From Candidatus Melainabacteria bacterium (GTDB taxonomy: Bacteria > Cyanobacteriota > Vampirovibrionia > Obscuribacterales > Obscuribacteraceae), in contig PLZS01000112.1 in the NCBI GenBank assembly GCA_003153555.1, positions 4,388-68,387 on the forward strand: a DNA stretch of 64,000 nt, read 5' to 3'. The notes beneath the pieces were generated by a model, which was not told the origin of the DNA, ran no database searches, and saw only the letters and a program-made list of their open reading frames with translations. Of this stretch, positions 51,333 to 60,243 are shown piece after piece; positions within the stretch are counted from its first letter, which is position 1; each line of letters begins with the position of its first letter. Both the position numbers and the translations under genes were made by a program.

Positions 51333-52832
51333 ATGAGACAGGCATTACTGGCACTATCAATTTTGGTTTTTGTTTCCTCTCCAGGGCTGGCAAAAACCGC
51401 GAATACCACAGAAAACGTCGTGCATGTGCTCGACCGGCTTACTTTTGGTCCGAAACCAGGAGACGTTGAAGCCGTTAAGAAAATGGGTGTTGATAAGTTC
51501 ATCAAGCGGCAGCTAAAGGCCGAATCGATTGATGAGGATCCGAAAATCCAAGAGTTCGTCAACAACTCTCCTGCTCTAACGCTAAGCCCTACTCAGCTTT
51601 ATACGCAATTCGGGCAGCCGGCAGTGAAAGCGGCAAAGCTCAGTCAACAGTTGACAGAATCTGACGACGACAAGAAAAAGCTGAACAAAATTCGAAACGA
51701 CTTACAGAAGCAGGCTTACGACGACGTACCTGACGCGAAGATGATGCGGGCGATCGGAAGCCCTCGGCAGCTTCAGGAGGTTATGACAGACTTTTGGTAC
51801 AACCACTTCAATGTTTTTTATAACAAAGGGCAAGATCAACTGTGGATTGGAGCATATGAGCAGCAGGCAATTCGTCCATATGTCCTGGGCAAATTCCGAG
51901 ACATGGTGGAAGCAACGTGCCACCATCCCGCCATGCTCTTCTATTTGGATAACTGGCAAAATACCGCACCTGGAGTCAATAAGCGCGGTAATTTTGCTGG
52001 GCTGAATGAAAATTACGCTCGCGAGTTGATGGAGTTGCACACACTTGGAGTCAACGGTGGTTACTCACAAAGGGACGTCACCGAACTTGCAAGAGTGTTG
52101 ACTGGTTTAGGACTACCGGCTAGAGACGGTAAGAATGCTAATCTCGGCGAGTCAAGGGCTGGATACTACTTCGATAGTAGGCGGCATGATCAAAAAGAAA
52201 AGGTTGTTATGGGTCAAGTGATCCAACCATCAGGTGAACCAGAGATTGAACAAATGCTCGACTACCTCGCATACAGTCCTGCTACCGCGCACCATATAAG
52301 CTATCAACTTGCTCAATATTTTGTCGCCGACACTCCTCCGTCTAGTCTTGTCGACAAGCTCACTGCCCGGTTTATCAAGTCAAAAGGCGACATCAAAGCA
52401 GTTTTGACTGAGCTGTTTAAGAGTCCGGAATTTTGGGATCCTCAGTATTTCAATTCCAAATACAAAAGTCCATTCAGATATGTGGTATCAACTGTCAGAG
52501 CTGCGAATGTCGTGCCTCAAGATTACAAAACGCTAGAACAATTTCTGCGACAGCAAGGCATGCCACTTTACGGTTGTCTCACACCTGACGGATATAAAAA
52601 CACTCGTGAGGCATGGCTTAATCCCGACTCGTTAGTAAGGCGCACAGGTTTTGCAAGCGGATTGTCGGCGGGCAAATTCAAAGGTTCAGAAGGAACGGCA
52701 GTCGACTGGCAAACGCTGAACACCACTCTAGGTGACACTTTGTCTTCCAACACTCAAAGTGTAGTTTCCAAGGCACCAAATAATCTTAAGTCCGCGTTGG
52801 TTTTTGGCAGTCCTGATTTTATGCGTTATTAG
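51333..52832 (+). CDS. Exported DUF1800 protein
   Basis: A 499-residue protein. A signal peptide (RQALLALSILVFVSSPGLAKT) is followed by DUF1800: HVLDRLTFGPKPGDVEAVK, MTDFWYNHFNVF and NENYARELMELHTLGVNGGYSQRDVTELARVLTG. The biochemical activity of this family is not established. It is followed 11 bases later by a DUF1501 gene, the standard genetic pairing for these two families. Likely extracytoplasmic. Confidence 0.93.
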   Translation: MRQALLALSILVFVSSPGLAKTANTTENVVHVLDRLTFGPKPGDVEAVKKMGVDKFIKRQLKAESIDEDPKIQEFVNNSPALTLSPTQLYTQFGQPAVKAAKLSQQLTESDDDKKKLNKIRNDLQKQAYDDVPDAKMMRAIGSPRQLQEVMTDFWYNHFNVFYNKGQDQLWIGAYEQQAIRPYVLGKFRDMVEATCHHPAMLFYLDNWQNTAPGVNKRGNFAGLNENYARELMELHTLGVNGGYSQRDVTELARVLTGLGLPARDGKNANLGESRAGYYFDSRRHDQKEKVVMGQVIQPSGEPEIEQMLDYLAYSPATAHHISYQLAQYFVADTPPSSLVDKLTARFIKSKGDIKAVLTELFKSPEFWDPQYFNSKYKSPFRYVVSTVRAANVVPQDYKTLEQFLRQQGMPLYGCLTPDGYKNTREAWLNPDSLVRRTGFASGLSAGKFKGSEGTAVDWQTLNTTLGDTLSSNTQSVVSKAPNNLKSALVFGSPDFMRY

Positions 52833-52843
52833 GAGAATCAGTT

Positions 52844-54073
52844 ATGAATCGTCGAGAGTTTCTAAAGGCAGCCGCCTTGTCTTCCATGATTTTCTTGCCC
52901 GGTATAAGTGGCTGGGCGTTCGGTGGAAGCAATTCCGACGTAAACACCAAGAAACTAATTGTCATACTTCTACGTGGTGGCATTGATGGCTTAAATGTGG
53001 TGATACCTTATGGCGACCCGAATTATTATTCGCTTAGACCAACAATCGCAGTGTCTAAGCCTGGCACCCCCAATGGTGCAATCGACCTGAACAGTTATTT
53101 TGGACTGCACCCAGCAATGAACCCGCTCATGCCGTATTGGCAGGATAAGTCACTGGCGTTCGTTCATGCTTCAGGCTCTCCCGATCCCACGCGTTCACAC
53201 TTTGATGCACAAGACTATATGGAAACAGGTTTGCTTGGTGGCAAATTCTCATCGACTGGTTGGTTGAATCGTCTTGTCGGGGTGATTCCAAATCAACACT
53301 CGCCGGTGCAGGCACTGAGCGTGGGGCCTATATTGCCGCGCATTTTCACTGGACCTGCACCAGTCGCTACCGTTGAAAATGCTAAAGGACCGACCAATCT
53401 TTTCATCGATCGTCCCCAAATAGCTCAAGCTTTCCAGTCCATGTACAACGGAACTGGCGACATTGATTTGGCTTTTGCCGAAGGCATGGCTGCACACAAG
53501 ACTATTAATACAGCGTTGTCTGCGCCTCAACAGCAGGAGCAGGTCATGGCAAATCGTGGGGCACCATTACCCACTTCGAGTTTTGGTCGACAACTTGCCA
53601 ACCTGTTTGAAAAGGATCCAACCGTGCAAGTTGCTTTTATCGACTTCGGTGGATGGGACACGCACATTGGAGAAGGGGCTGGCAAAGGACAGTTGGCTAA
53701 TCGATTGACACCGCTGGCCAGTGGTTTGGCCGATTTAATTGACGGACTTGGCCCCATGTATGGGGACACTTCAATCGTTGTTATGTCGGAGTTTGGCAGA
53801 ACCGCTAAGGAGAATGGAAATGGTGGCACCGACCACGGCCATGGCAATGTTATGTGGCTGATGGGTGGTGGCATCAATGGTGGACAAGTTTACGGACGTT
53901 GGTCAAGTCTGGCCAACAGCGATTTGCATGAAGGACGAGATTTGCCGACCAGTACAGATTTTCGAAACGTATTGAGTTGCGTGTTGAACGAACAGATGAA
54001 TGTATCAAAGAAAGCTGTCCAGCAAATATTTCCAGATTTCTCAGACAATCGAAATCCATTCACAACCGCCTAA
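52844..54073 (+). CDS. Tat-exported DUF1501 (sulfatase-like fold) protein
   Basis: A 409-residue protein. The N-terminus NRREFLKAAALSSMIFLPG is a twin-arginine signal, so it is exported folded. DUF1501 features follow: KLIVILLRGGIDGLNVVIPYGD, DPTRSHFDAQDYME, DFGGWDTHIGEG and MSEFGRTAKENGNGGTDHGHGN, the last with the metal-binding-type residues of the alkaline-phosphatase/sulfatase superfamily. AGGAG lies 8 bases before ATG 52844. Works with the DUF1800 partner. A double hairpin terminates the transcript. Confidence 0.94.
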   Translation: MNRREFLKAAALSSMIFLPGISGWAFGGSNSDVNTKKLIVILLRGGIDGLNVVIPYGDPNYYSLRPTIAVSKPGTPNGAIDLNSYFGLHPAMNPLMPYWQDKSLAFVHASGSPDPTRSHFDAQDYMETGLLGGKFSSTGWLNRLVGVIPNQHSPVQALSVGPILPRIFTGPAPVATVENAKGPTNLFIDRPQIAQAFQSMYNGTGDIDLAFAEGMAAHKTINTALSAPQQQEQVMANRGAPLPTSSFGRQLANLFEKDPTVQVAFIDFGGWDTHIGEGAGKGQLANRLTPLASGLADLIDGLGPMYGDTSIVVMSEFGRTAKENGNGGTDHGHGNVMWLMGGGINGGQVYGRWSSLANSDLHEGRDLPTSTDFRNVLSCVLNEQMNVSKKAVQQIFPDFSDNRNPFTTA

Positions 54074-54086
54074 TTAGCCTGGGAGC

Positions 54087-54128
54087 GCCGGCATCCTTGC
54101 CGGCATCTAGCGGCGTCTCGCCGCTTTT
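54087..54128 (+). terminator. Tandem hairpins/terminator, hairpin repeat copy E
   Basis: Two adjacent hairpins: GCCGGCA-TCCT-TGCCGGC (54087-54104) and AGCGGCG-TCT-CGCCGCT (54109-54125) followed by TTTTG. They lie between the convergent DUF1501 and aldolase genes. The first resembles the dispersed hairpin repeat (GGGAGCGC lead, ATCCT apex); the second with its T-run looks like an intrinsic terminator. Confidence 0.75.
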
Positions 54129-54141
54129 GATTCAACGTTGG

Positions 54142-54894
54142 TTACGTTGATCTGACAGATTCGAGGCTGGCTTTGGCAGCGCTCCACATGAAGTGGATGT
54201 CGACTCCTAAGCAAATCAGATCGTATCCTTGCCTTACATAGGTTTGAGCATGATCGGCATGCAGGCAGAAGATGCCGACGGCTGTTCCATTTTGTTTGCA
54301 TGATTTGCGAACAGTCTCGATTGCTGCCTGTACCTCGGGATCTTGTATTTGTCCAAGTTTTGCAAAACTGCCAGACATGTCATAAGGTCCAATTATTATT
54401 GCGTCGATTCCTGGAACTTTGAGAATTGCATCAATATTTTGAACGCCTTCTGTGTGTTCGATTTGTAATAGCACTAGCGTTTTGTCATTGGCATCGCGAA
54501 CGTATTCTGCAAAATCCATACCGAAGCCGGATGCCCGTGCTAAACCAACACTTCTTGTACCTGTCGGTGGATACTTGGCGGATGCTACTGCTCGTCGGGC
54601 TTCCTCTACTGTTTTGACTTGCGGAACAATAATCCCATCAGCGCCAAGATCGAGAACTCGCTTGATCCAAGTTTCATCGTTTACTGGAATTCGCACGAAA
54701 GCGGCGCAGTCGCCTTTCTTCGCTTGCATCAACTGCTGAACTTGCTCAAGACTGAGCGGTGCATGCTCCATGTCGATCCAGAGCCAATCGAACCCGCAAC
54801 GCGAAATAACCTCGGAAACAGAAGGAGAACCAATCGAGAGAAGTGTCCCGATCAGCGGCTGGCCTTGTTTCAATTTCTCTTTGAAAGACTTCAT
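54142..54894 (-). CDS. HpcH/HpaI aldolase family protein
   Basis: A 250-residue class II aldolase of the HpaI/GarL/YfaU type, cleaving 2-keto-3-deoxy or hydroxy acids to pyruvate or a related ketoacid plus aldehyde. Characteristic blocks are FDWLWIDMEHAPLSLEQ, FVRIPVNDETWIKRVLDLGADGIIVPQV, KYPPTGTRSVG, LQIEHTEGVQNIDAI, and GIDAIIIGPYDMSGSF, with the metal-binding Glu and Asp present. The usual YG..Y..... metabolic neighbours are absent. Downstream genes on the same strand are none; the APC permease gene is upstream. Confidence 0.92.
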   Translation of the reverse strand: MKSFKEKLKQGQPLIGTLLSIGSPSVSEVISRCGFDWLWIDMEHAPLSLEQVQQLMQAKKGDCAAFVRIPVNDETWIKRVLDLGADGIIVPQVKTVEEARRAVASAKYPPTGTRSVGLARASGFGMDFAEYVRDANDKTLVLLQIEHTEGVQNIDAILKVPGIDAIIIGPYDMSGSFAKLGQIQDPEVQAAIETVRKSCKQNGTAVGIFCLHADHAQTYVRQGYDLICLGVDIHFMWSAAKASLESVRST

Positions 54895-54954
54895 TTCGAT
54901 TCCCCTATTTTATCGCGTCTAATTATAGTTGATGTTTGCTTTCGAAATGGAAGC

Positions 54955-54971
54955 GCGGCTACTCTAGCCGC
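54955..54971. repeat. Hairpin repeat, copy C
   Basis: GCGGCTA and TAGCCGC pair perfectly around CTC, preceded by GAAATGGAAGC (54944-54954). Same lead sequence as copy A, but the apex differs. It forms an inverted pair with copy D 60 bases downstream. Confidence 0.65.
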
Positions 54972-55032
54972 CCATGACCACATGGCTAGCTTGGTAAAGA
55001 CTCGTATTCTTCTTCGCTTGTTGGTTTTCAGG

Positions 55033-55060
55033 GCGGGTCTGGAGATCCGCGCTTCATTTC
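55033..55060. repeat. Hairpin repeat, copy D (inverted)
   Basis: GCGGGTCT and AGATCCGC pair with one G-U around GG (55033-55050), followed by GCTTCATTTC, the reverse complement of the lead sequence. It lies just downstream of the APC permease stop codon and may end or protect that transcript. Confidence 0.65.
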
Positions 55061-55063
55061 CCA

Positions 55064-56524
55064 TTAAGTCAAATCTTTGCCAATCCAGGATGGACCGGCA
55101 AAACGCTTGCGCTCTCGGAAGTAATACCAGGCAGAAAGAACTACGATCAAGCCGACCATTGTTTTGCCTGCTTTAAAATCGTTTGCGAGACTGACAACTG
55201 AGGTTATGAAAACTGTCCAAATAATGGCAATCAAATTTATGGAATGGCTAAATCGCCCGAGATGCCAGGGACCCTTCGCAATTGGTGTCACATGCCTTCC
55301 ACGCCAGGACAAGAACACGGGTGTGATGTAAGCGAAGTATAAGCAAATCATACTGATCGATGTGATCACAGCGTAGGCTCCGCTGTAAATGGCCGCAACG
55401 AATGCAGCGCAGGCGGTGAACCAAATCGCAGCTACAGGAGTTTGATGTTGCGATTGCACTTTTCTAAGCACATCAGAAAACGGCATGCCGTCATCACGTG
55501 AAAATGCGTAAATTACGCGGGAGCAGCCAGTCACAGCGCCTAAACCACAAAACCACATTGCCATCGCAGCTAGTACCGACACTGCACGTCCAGCGGTGGT
55601 GCCGAGAGCTTGCACAAGTATTTCTACGACGGTAGGGATACTGTTGCCACCAGCGTCAGTAGCAGTCAAAACTGCATTGACGTCTTTGATTGACAACGTT
55701 AAGGCGATCAGCATGATGTATCCGACGACGCTGGAGACGACCACGGCAATAACCATTCCCCATGGCACCATCAAGCGCGCATCAACGGTCTCTTCTGAGA
55801 CGCTTGCAGATGCATCATAGCCAGATAATGTCCACTGCGCTTGCAAGAGACCAAGAATAAAGGCGCACCAGTATGGATACGGTGGAGTGTTCGGAGTAAT
55901 GGTGCTCAGTAAAAATGACGGTGGCTGTTTTGGTGCGAATATAAACAGCGCACCAATCATGATCGCGAGTCCGACGATGTGAACTGTAACGCTGAAATCA
56001 TTCAACCAAGAAACTAACTTGATACCGAATTGGTTAATCAATCCGTGACTGACAAGGAGTAGGAAATACACGAGCAATAAATTTGTCTGTGTTGAAGCCA
56101 AACCCAGCATCGGCATAAGGAAACTAGCGCAACCATAATCAATACCAGCAAGTGCCGTTATGTAACCGACAATCACAAACCAGGCCGTGAACCATCCCCA
56201 ACTTTTGCCACCAAGTTCGCATGACCAGTGATACATCGCTCCTGAAGTTGGCAGTGAGGATGCAAGCTCCGCCATGCTCAAAACAACAAACATCGTGAAA
56301 AAGGTGACAATCGGCCACCCAAAGGTCATCTCCGCCGGACCGCCCATTTTGAGTCCGTAATCGTAGAGGGTTACCGCTCCAGTGAGCACTGAGACTACAG
56401 AGAAGCCGATAGCGAAATTAGAGAAACCACCCATGGTGCGAAACAGTTCTTGAGCATATCCGAGTTTGCTCAGTTCAGAATCATGTGGTGGCTCGTCGGT
56501 CTTTTTCAGGTATTCGCGCTCAAT
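55064..56524 (-). CDS. APC-family amino acid permease, probable ATT start
   Basis: A 486-residue (456 from the internal ATG) transporter with about 12 helices, of the GABA permease-like APC group. It has MGGFSNFAIGFSVVSVLTG, GGPAEMTFGWPIV, MAELASSLPTSGAMYHWSC and WGWFTAWFVIVGYITALAGIDYG. The first ATG (56434) falls inside the conserved N-terminus, while the frame upstream encodes the family-typical LGYAQELFRT. The only credible initiator there is ATT 56524, 4 bases after AGAGGA, with an in-frame TAA just upstream. Substrate unknown. If ATT is not used, the protein loses its cytoplasmic N-terminal tail. Confidence 0.85.
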   Translation of the reverse strand: MEREYLKKTDEPPHDSELSKLGYAQELFRTMGGFSNFAIGFSVVSVLTGAVTLYDYGLKMGGPAEMTFGWPIVTFFTMFVVLSMAELASSLPTSGAMYHWSCELGGKSWGWFTAWFVIVGYITALAGIDYGCASFLMPMLGLASTQTNLLLVYFLLLVSHGLINQFGIKLVSWLNDFSVTVHIVGLAIMIGALFIFAPKQPPSFLLSTITPNTPPYPYWCAFILGLLQAQWTLSGYDASASVSEETVDARLMVPWGMVIAVVVSSVVGYIMLIALTLSIKDVNAVLTATDAGGNSIPTVVEILVQALGTTAGRAVSVLAAMAMWFCGLGAVTGCSRVIYAFSRDDGMPFSDVLRKVQSQHQTPVAAIWFTACAAFVAAIYSGAYAVITSISMICLYFAYITPVFLSWRGRHVTPIAKGPWHLGRFSHSINLIAIIWTVFITSVVSLANDFKAGKTMVGLIVVLSAWYYFRERKRFAGPSWIGKDLT

Positions 56525-56661
56525 TGATTCCTCTTAGACTATCTCATCTTTCGCCCGACTATTTAATGTTCATTCAAATGGCATTAGATTCTCTGAGATT
56601 CCTATAATTGCTCTGTAAACCCGTAGAATTGTCTACTATGCAGTACGTTGAGGGATTGTCC

Positions 56662-58473
56662 ATGTTTGTCCGCAAAAGCATTGTTTCTCTGGCACTCGGG
56701 GCTTTTCTTTGGGGTAACTTTGGTGCTCTCGCGGCTGAATCGAAAGCAGAAAGCAGCGCACCAGGCGTTCCAGCCAATAACCGCGAAGCCATCGTTCCAG
56801 TAAATAGCCTCGAAGCCGGCTCCAAACAGATTCACGTTCCGACCGAGGCTGCTAGAACCGCCCCTTGCGTATCCTGGGTGCCGGCTGTTGATGTCAAGCC
56901 TCGGGTGGCGATGTTATGTATTCATGGATTCAGCTTGCACAAGGGCTGTTATGCAGCGTTTGGCAAGGAGATGGCCAAGAATGGAATTGCTACGTACGCG
57001 ACGGATTTGCGCGGCTTTGGCGAGCTAAAAGACTACAAGAGCCGCGTAGGAATGGATTTTGACGGCGATCTGGTCGACATCAAAGCTACGCTCCAGCAAA
57101 TTCACAAGAATCACCCTGGTTTGCCTGTAATCTTATTAGGAGAGTCGTTGGGCGGTGCCATTGCGCTGAGAGCGGCAGCACTTTATCCCGGACTAATTTC
57201 AGGTCTCATTTGTGCAGTGCCGGCGCGCGATCGTTTTGCCATGAGTGACAGCGAAAAGAAGGTCACCAAAAATTCCGTTCTGAACGCTGTGACCGGTGAC
57301 TATAGTAAGCCGATGGATGATGCCGCCTTCGCCGCCGTGCAGAAAATTTCAGCTAAGGAAGATCTGCGAAGTGAGTGGAAAAACGACCCGCTGATGCGAA
57401 CCTACTTTTCGGCAAAGGACTTTGTGCAATTCGACTTCTTTATGAAGGGCAATCTGGAAGTTGCCAAACTAATAAAGGACACGCCGGTTTTGTTTTTACA
57501 AGGCACGAACGATAAGTTGATTCGTCCTGAGGGTACCTGGAGGCTTTTCGAACGCCTTTCCACGCCAAATCGGCAACTGGTTTTGAGCAAGAACTCAGAG
57601 CATCTGTTATTTGAAGAAAATCAGTTCAGACCCGATGACGTGGGTTTCGTTATGACCTGGATTGATAAAAATGTTACTCCTCTGGATCCCACTGTTGCTA
57701 GTTCTATGGTTAAATTGCCTGTGGTGGCATCTATGAAAGAGTACACGGACACCGAGGTCGCGAGCGCAAATACTTCCCAAAATGGAACAACCAGTCCAGT
57801 CGGAAATACCGCAGGCAGCGCTGCTAGTGCTACCATCGACAAAGTAGCGACACTGCCGCCTCAGCCTCAACCAACTGAATTTAAGCATCGACTAGCGTCG
57901 CAATCTCCGCAAATCAATTTCTGGATTGAACTTGACAGAAACGGTAAAGTCTTCCGTTGCAACAACAAAATGGAATTCAAAACAGGCGATAAGATTCGCT
58001 TCCATTTGATTCCGCAAAGCGATGGCTTTGCCTATCTTGTCATGAAAGCAGGAACAACCGGCAAGAGCGATGTTCTCTTTCCGAACACCAAATATGGCAC
58101 TCAAAATTATCTGTCTCGTGGAAAAGATTACCCCATTCCTGCAACTGGATGGATGGAATTTGATCAACATCCAGGAACTGAGCAACTAGGTCTGGTATTT
58201 GCCAACGTGAAAGTTGACGTCACACCGGAGTCGCTTCAAAACCGCACTATGACCGCCTTTGTCTCGGCAGATCAGACGGGCGCAAAAGATCTCTGTCCAA
58301 CACGCATGAAATTGTCGTGGGATGATCCAAAACCAGTGATGATTCCTGATGACTTTTCGGGAATGACTCAGGTTGCCAATTCAGGCGACAGCAGTTTGGT
58401 TCGCTTGATGGCAGCGAGTGCTGGGGGCATGGTATCAGCAAGCATCTCGCTCTTGCACGGAAATAATCAATGA
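56662..58473 (+). CDS. Exported alpha/beta hydrolase with DUF4384 domain
   Basis: About 603 residues. Signal peptide VRKSIVSLALGAFLWGNFGALAAES. The hydrolase domain (about 55-345) has LCIHGFSLHKGCY, GESLGGAIAL (Ser about 161), QGTNDKLIRPEG and SEHLLFEE, the same lipase group as the paralogue at 35.2 kb. A Ser/Thr linker leads to DUF4384 (about 405-510: INFWIELDRNGKVFRCNNKMEFKTGDKI ... GWMEFDQHPGTEQL), a domain usually found beside caspase-like proteases. A caspase-like gene indeed follows after 10 bases. ATG 56662 is preferred over earlier starts since AGGG lies 8 bases upstream and the signal peptide begins there. Confidence 0.9.
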   Translation: MFVRKSIVSLALGAFLWGNFGALAAESKAESSAPGVPANNREAIVPVNSLEAGSKQIHVPTEAARTAPCVSWVPAVDVKPRVAMLCIHGFSLHKGCYAAFGKEMAKNGIATYATDLRGFGELKDYKSRVGMDFDGDLVDIKATLQQIHKNHPGLPVILLGESLGGAIALRAAALYPGLISGLICAVPARDRFAMSDSEKKVTKNSVLNAVTGDYSKPMDDAAFAAVQKISAKEDLRSEWKNDPLMRTYFSAKDFVQFDFFMKGNLEVAKLIKDTPVLFLQGTNDKLIRPEGTWRLFERLSTPNRQLVLSKNSEHLLFEENQFRPDDVGFVMTWIDKNVTPLDPTVASSMVKLPVVASMKEYTDTEVASANTSQNGTTSPVGNTAGSAASATIDKVATLPPQPQPTEFKHRLASQSPQINFWIELDRNGKVFRCNNKMEFKTGDKIRFHLIPQSDGFAYLVMKAGTTGKSDVLFPNTKYGTQNYLSRGKDYPIPATGWMEFDQHPGTEQLGLVFANVKVDVTPESLQNRTMTAFVSADQTGAKDLCPTRMKLSWDDPKPVMIPDDFSGMTQVANSGDSSLVRLMAASAGGMVSASISLLHGNNQ

Positions 58474-58483
58474 GGTCAGGTTC

Positions 58484-60220
58484 ATGCTTCGTCTAGAACG
58501 CTTATTGCTAATGTTGGCTGTGACCTCGACAATGTATTTTCCTGCGTGGTGTCAGTCGATTAAGGATGCGCCACCGGCTGCGGTGCCCGGTATCGAGTTC
58601 ACTCAGATTCAAGATTTGAATCCAACCGTGCGCGGTAAAAACAGACCGATTAAACAAAAGTGGGCTGTCGTCATTGGCGCCTCTAAGTTCAAAGAAGGGC
58701 GCCTGACACCTACCGAAGCCAGCGACATGGCTCTCTCTGCTAAGGAATTCGGCGAGTATTTGGTTGATCCGCATGGTGGTCGTTTCGAGCGCAATCACGT
58801 GAAGTTGCTGCTCGACGCCGGTGCCCCAAGACAAAGCATTATGACCGCCCTTGGTCCAAGCTTCCTGGGGAACGCCGTTGGTCCCGATGATCTAGTCGTT
58901 GTTTACATTGCTACAAGCGGTTTTCCGACAACTGACGGTAACACCTATCTGTGTACCTACGATTGTGCACTCGATAACATTTATGGAACGTGCATCTCGA
59001 TGCAAACATTGATGAGCACCTTAAAGCAGAACGTTCATTCCGATCGCATTTTACTTGTTCTGCAAGCGGCTTACAGTGGCGCGGCGGAATTGGATTCTGG
59101 TGCAAAATCCCTCGGGCAGCCACCCAAAAGCTATAATCTCGACCTCGGCAAAGTGCTTTTGGGCAACGGTTTCATCATTCTGTCGTCCAGCCAACCTAAC
59201 GAAATTACTTGGAGCACAGCGTTTTCCAAGAATCTAACGAATGCTCTTCGCCAGGAAGATGGACTAATTTCTCTCAATAAAGCTTTCGCTATAGCGAAGG
59301 AAAAAACTGAGTCGGAGACTGCTTCGACTGGTATTAGGAGGAAGCAAGTTCCTGTAATGAAATCCGCTTGGACAGGGTCGGAACTCGTCCTTGGGGCACC
59401 ACCGGCGGAGCAGGTCTCCAATCTTCCAGCATCAGTGAGTTCTTTTCTCTCTGCAGAGGGCGCCTACTTAAAAGCGAGTAAATTAGTTGCGGAAGGAAAA
59501 ACAGAAGACGCCCTGGAGCAGTACAAACTCGCTATCGCTGCAGATCCAAAATACGCTGACGCACTCGCAGACTGTGGAGCAGCTTTGACCATCAAAGATG
59601 ATTGGAAATCTGCGGCTGATATGTACAAACGAGCGATTGCCGTAAATCCGCATGATGAGCTGTTTCATCTTAATTATGCACGCATTCTGGATAAGCTTGG
59701 TGAGAAAGAAAGCAGCCTGCAAGAGCTAAATACGGCATACAGACTCAATCCGAAGGACATGTCCGTGCTGATGGCTCTTTCCAATAAATCTCTGGCAGCC
59801 GATCAGCCAGCGGCCGCAGTTAGTTACTTAGAGCAAGCAGTTGATCTTTATCCCGCCCGCTCCGATTCACGAGAGCGGCTAAGCTACGCGCTTATGAAGA
59901 GCGGCGACGTCGATCAAGCGGCGGCACAAGCTAAAGAAGCTGTGCATTTGGATCCGAAGTCGGCTTCCGCGCACACCATGTTGGGGTCGGTGCTTATGGT
60001 TCAGGGCTATGTCGTTCCGGCAGTGGAGTCCTACAAACAGGCGCTCAAGCTTGAGCCCGGCGACGCCAATGTGTATTGGTTGTTGAGCAGGTCAATGGAG
60101 AAAAGCGGCGATCGCGACGGTGCTATCGCAGAATTGAATCACTTCCTTCAAATCTGCTCCCCAACCGATCCACGCGGTCTAAAAGCCAAAGAACATCTGG
60201 AAGAGCTGAAGGCGCGCTAA
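58484..60220 (+). CDS. Exported caspase-like (inactive) protein with TPRs
   Basis: About 578 residues. After a signal peptide (LERLLLMLAVTSTMYFPAWCQS), residues 50-305 form a peptidase C14/caspase fold (KWAVVIGASKFKEG ... DDLVVVYIATSGFP ... RILLVLQAAYSGAA). At the two catalytic positions the His (normally SGHG) reads ATSG and the Cys (normally DACYSG) reads QAAYSG, so both dyad residues are replaced and it is predicted to be proteolytically dead. Residues about 320-575 carry six to seven TPRs (AEGKTEDALEQYKLAIAADP and similar). GAGGTCAGG precedes ATG 58484. It probably works with the upstream DUF4384 hydrolase as a scaffold. Confidence 0.85.
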   Translation: MLRLERLLLMLAVTSTMYFPAWCQSIKDAPPAAVPGIEFTQIQDLNPTVRGKNRPIKQKWAVVIGASKFKEGRLTPTEASDMALSAKEFGEYLVDPHGGRFERNHVKLLLDAGAPRQSIMTALGPSFLGNAVGPDDLVVVYIATSGFPTTDGNTYLCTYDCALDNIYGTCISMQTLMSTLKQNVHSDRILLVLQAAYSGAAELDSGAKSLGQPPKSYNLDLGKVLLGNGFIILSSSQPNEITWSTAFSKNLTNALRQEDGLISLNKAFAIAKEKTESETASTGIRRKQVPVMKSAWTGSELVLGAPPAEQVSNLPASVSSFLSAEGAYLKASKLVAEGKTEDALEQYKLAIAADPKYADALADCGAALTIKDDWKSAADMYKRAIAVNPHDELFHLNYARILDKLGEKESSLQELNTAYRLNPKDMSVLMALSNKSLAADQPAAAVSYLEQAVDLYPARSDSRERLSYALMKSGDVDQAAAQAKEAVHLDPKSASAHTMLGSVLMVQGYVVPAVESYKQALKLEPGDANVYWLLSRSMEKSGDRDGAIAELNHFLQICSPTDPRGLKAKEHLEELKAR

Positions 60221-60243
60221 AGCTGTTATCGGGTGTTTTGGCG

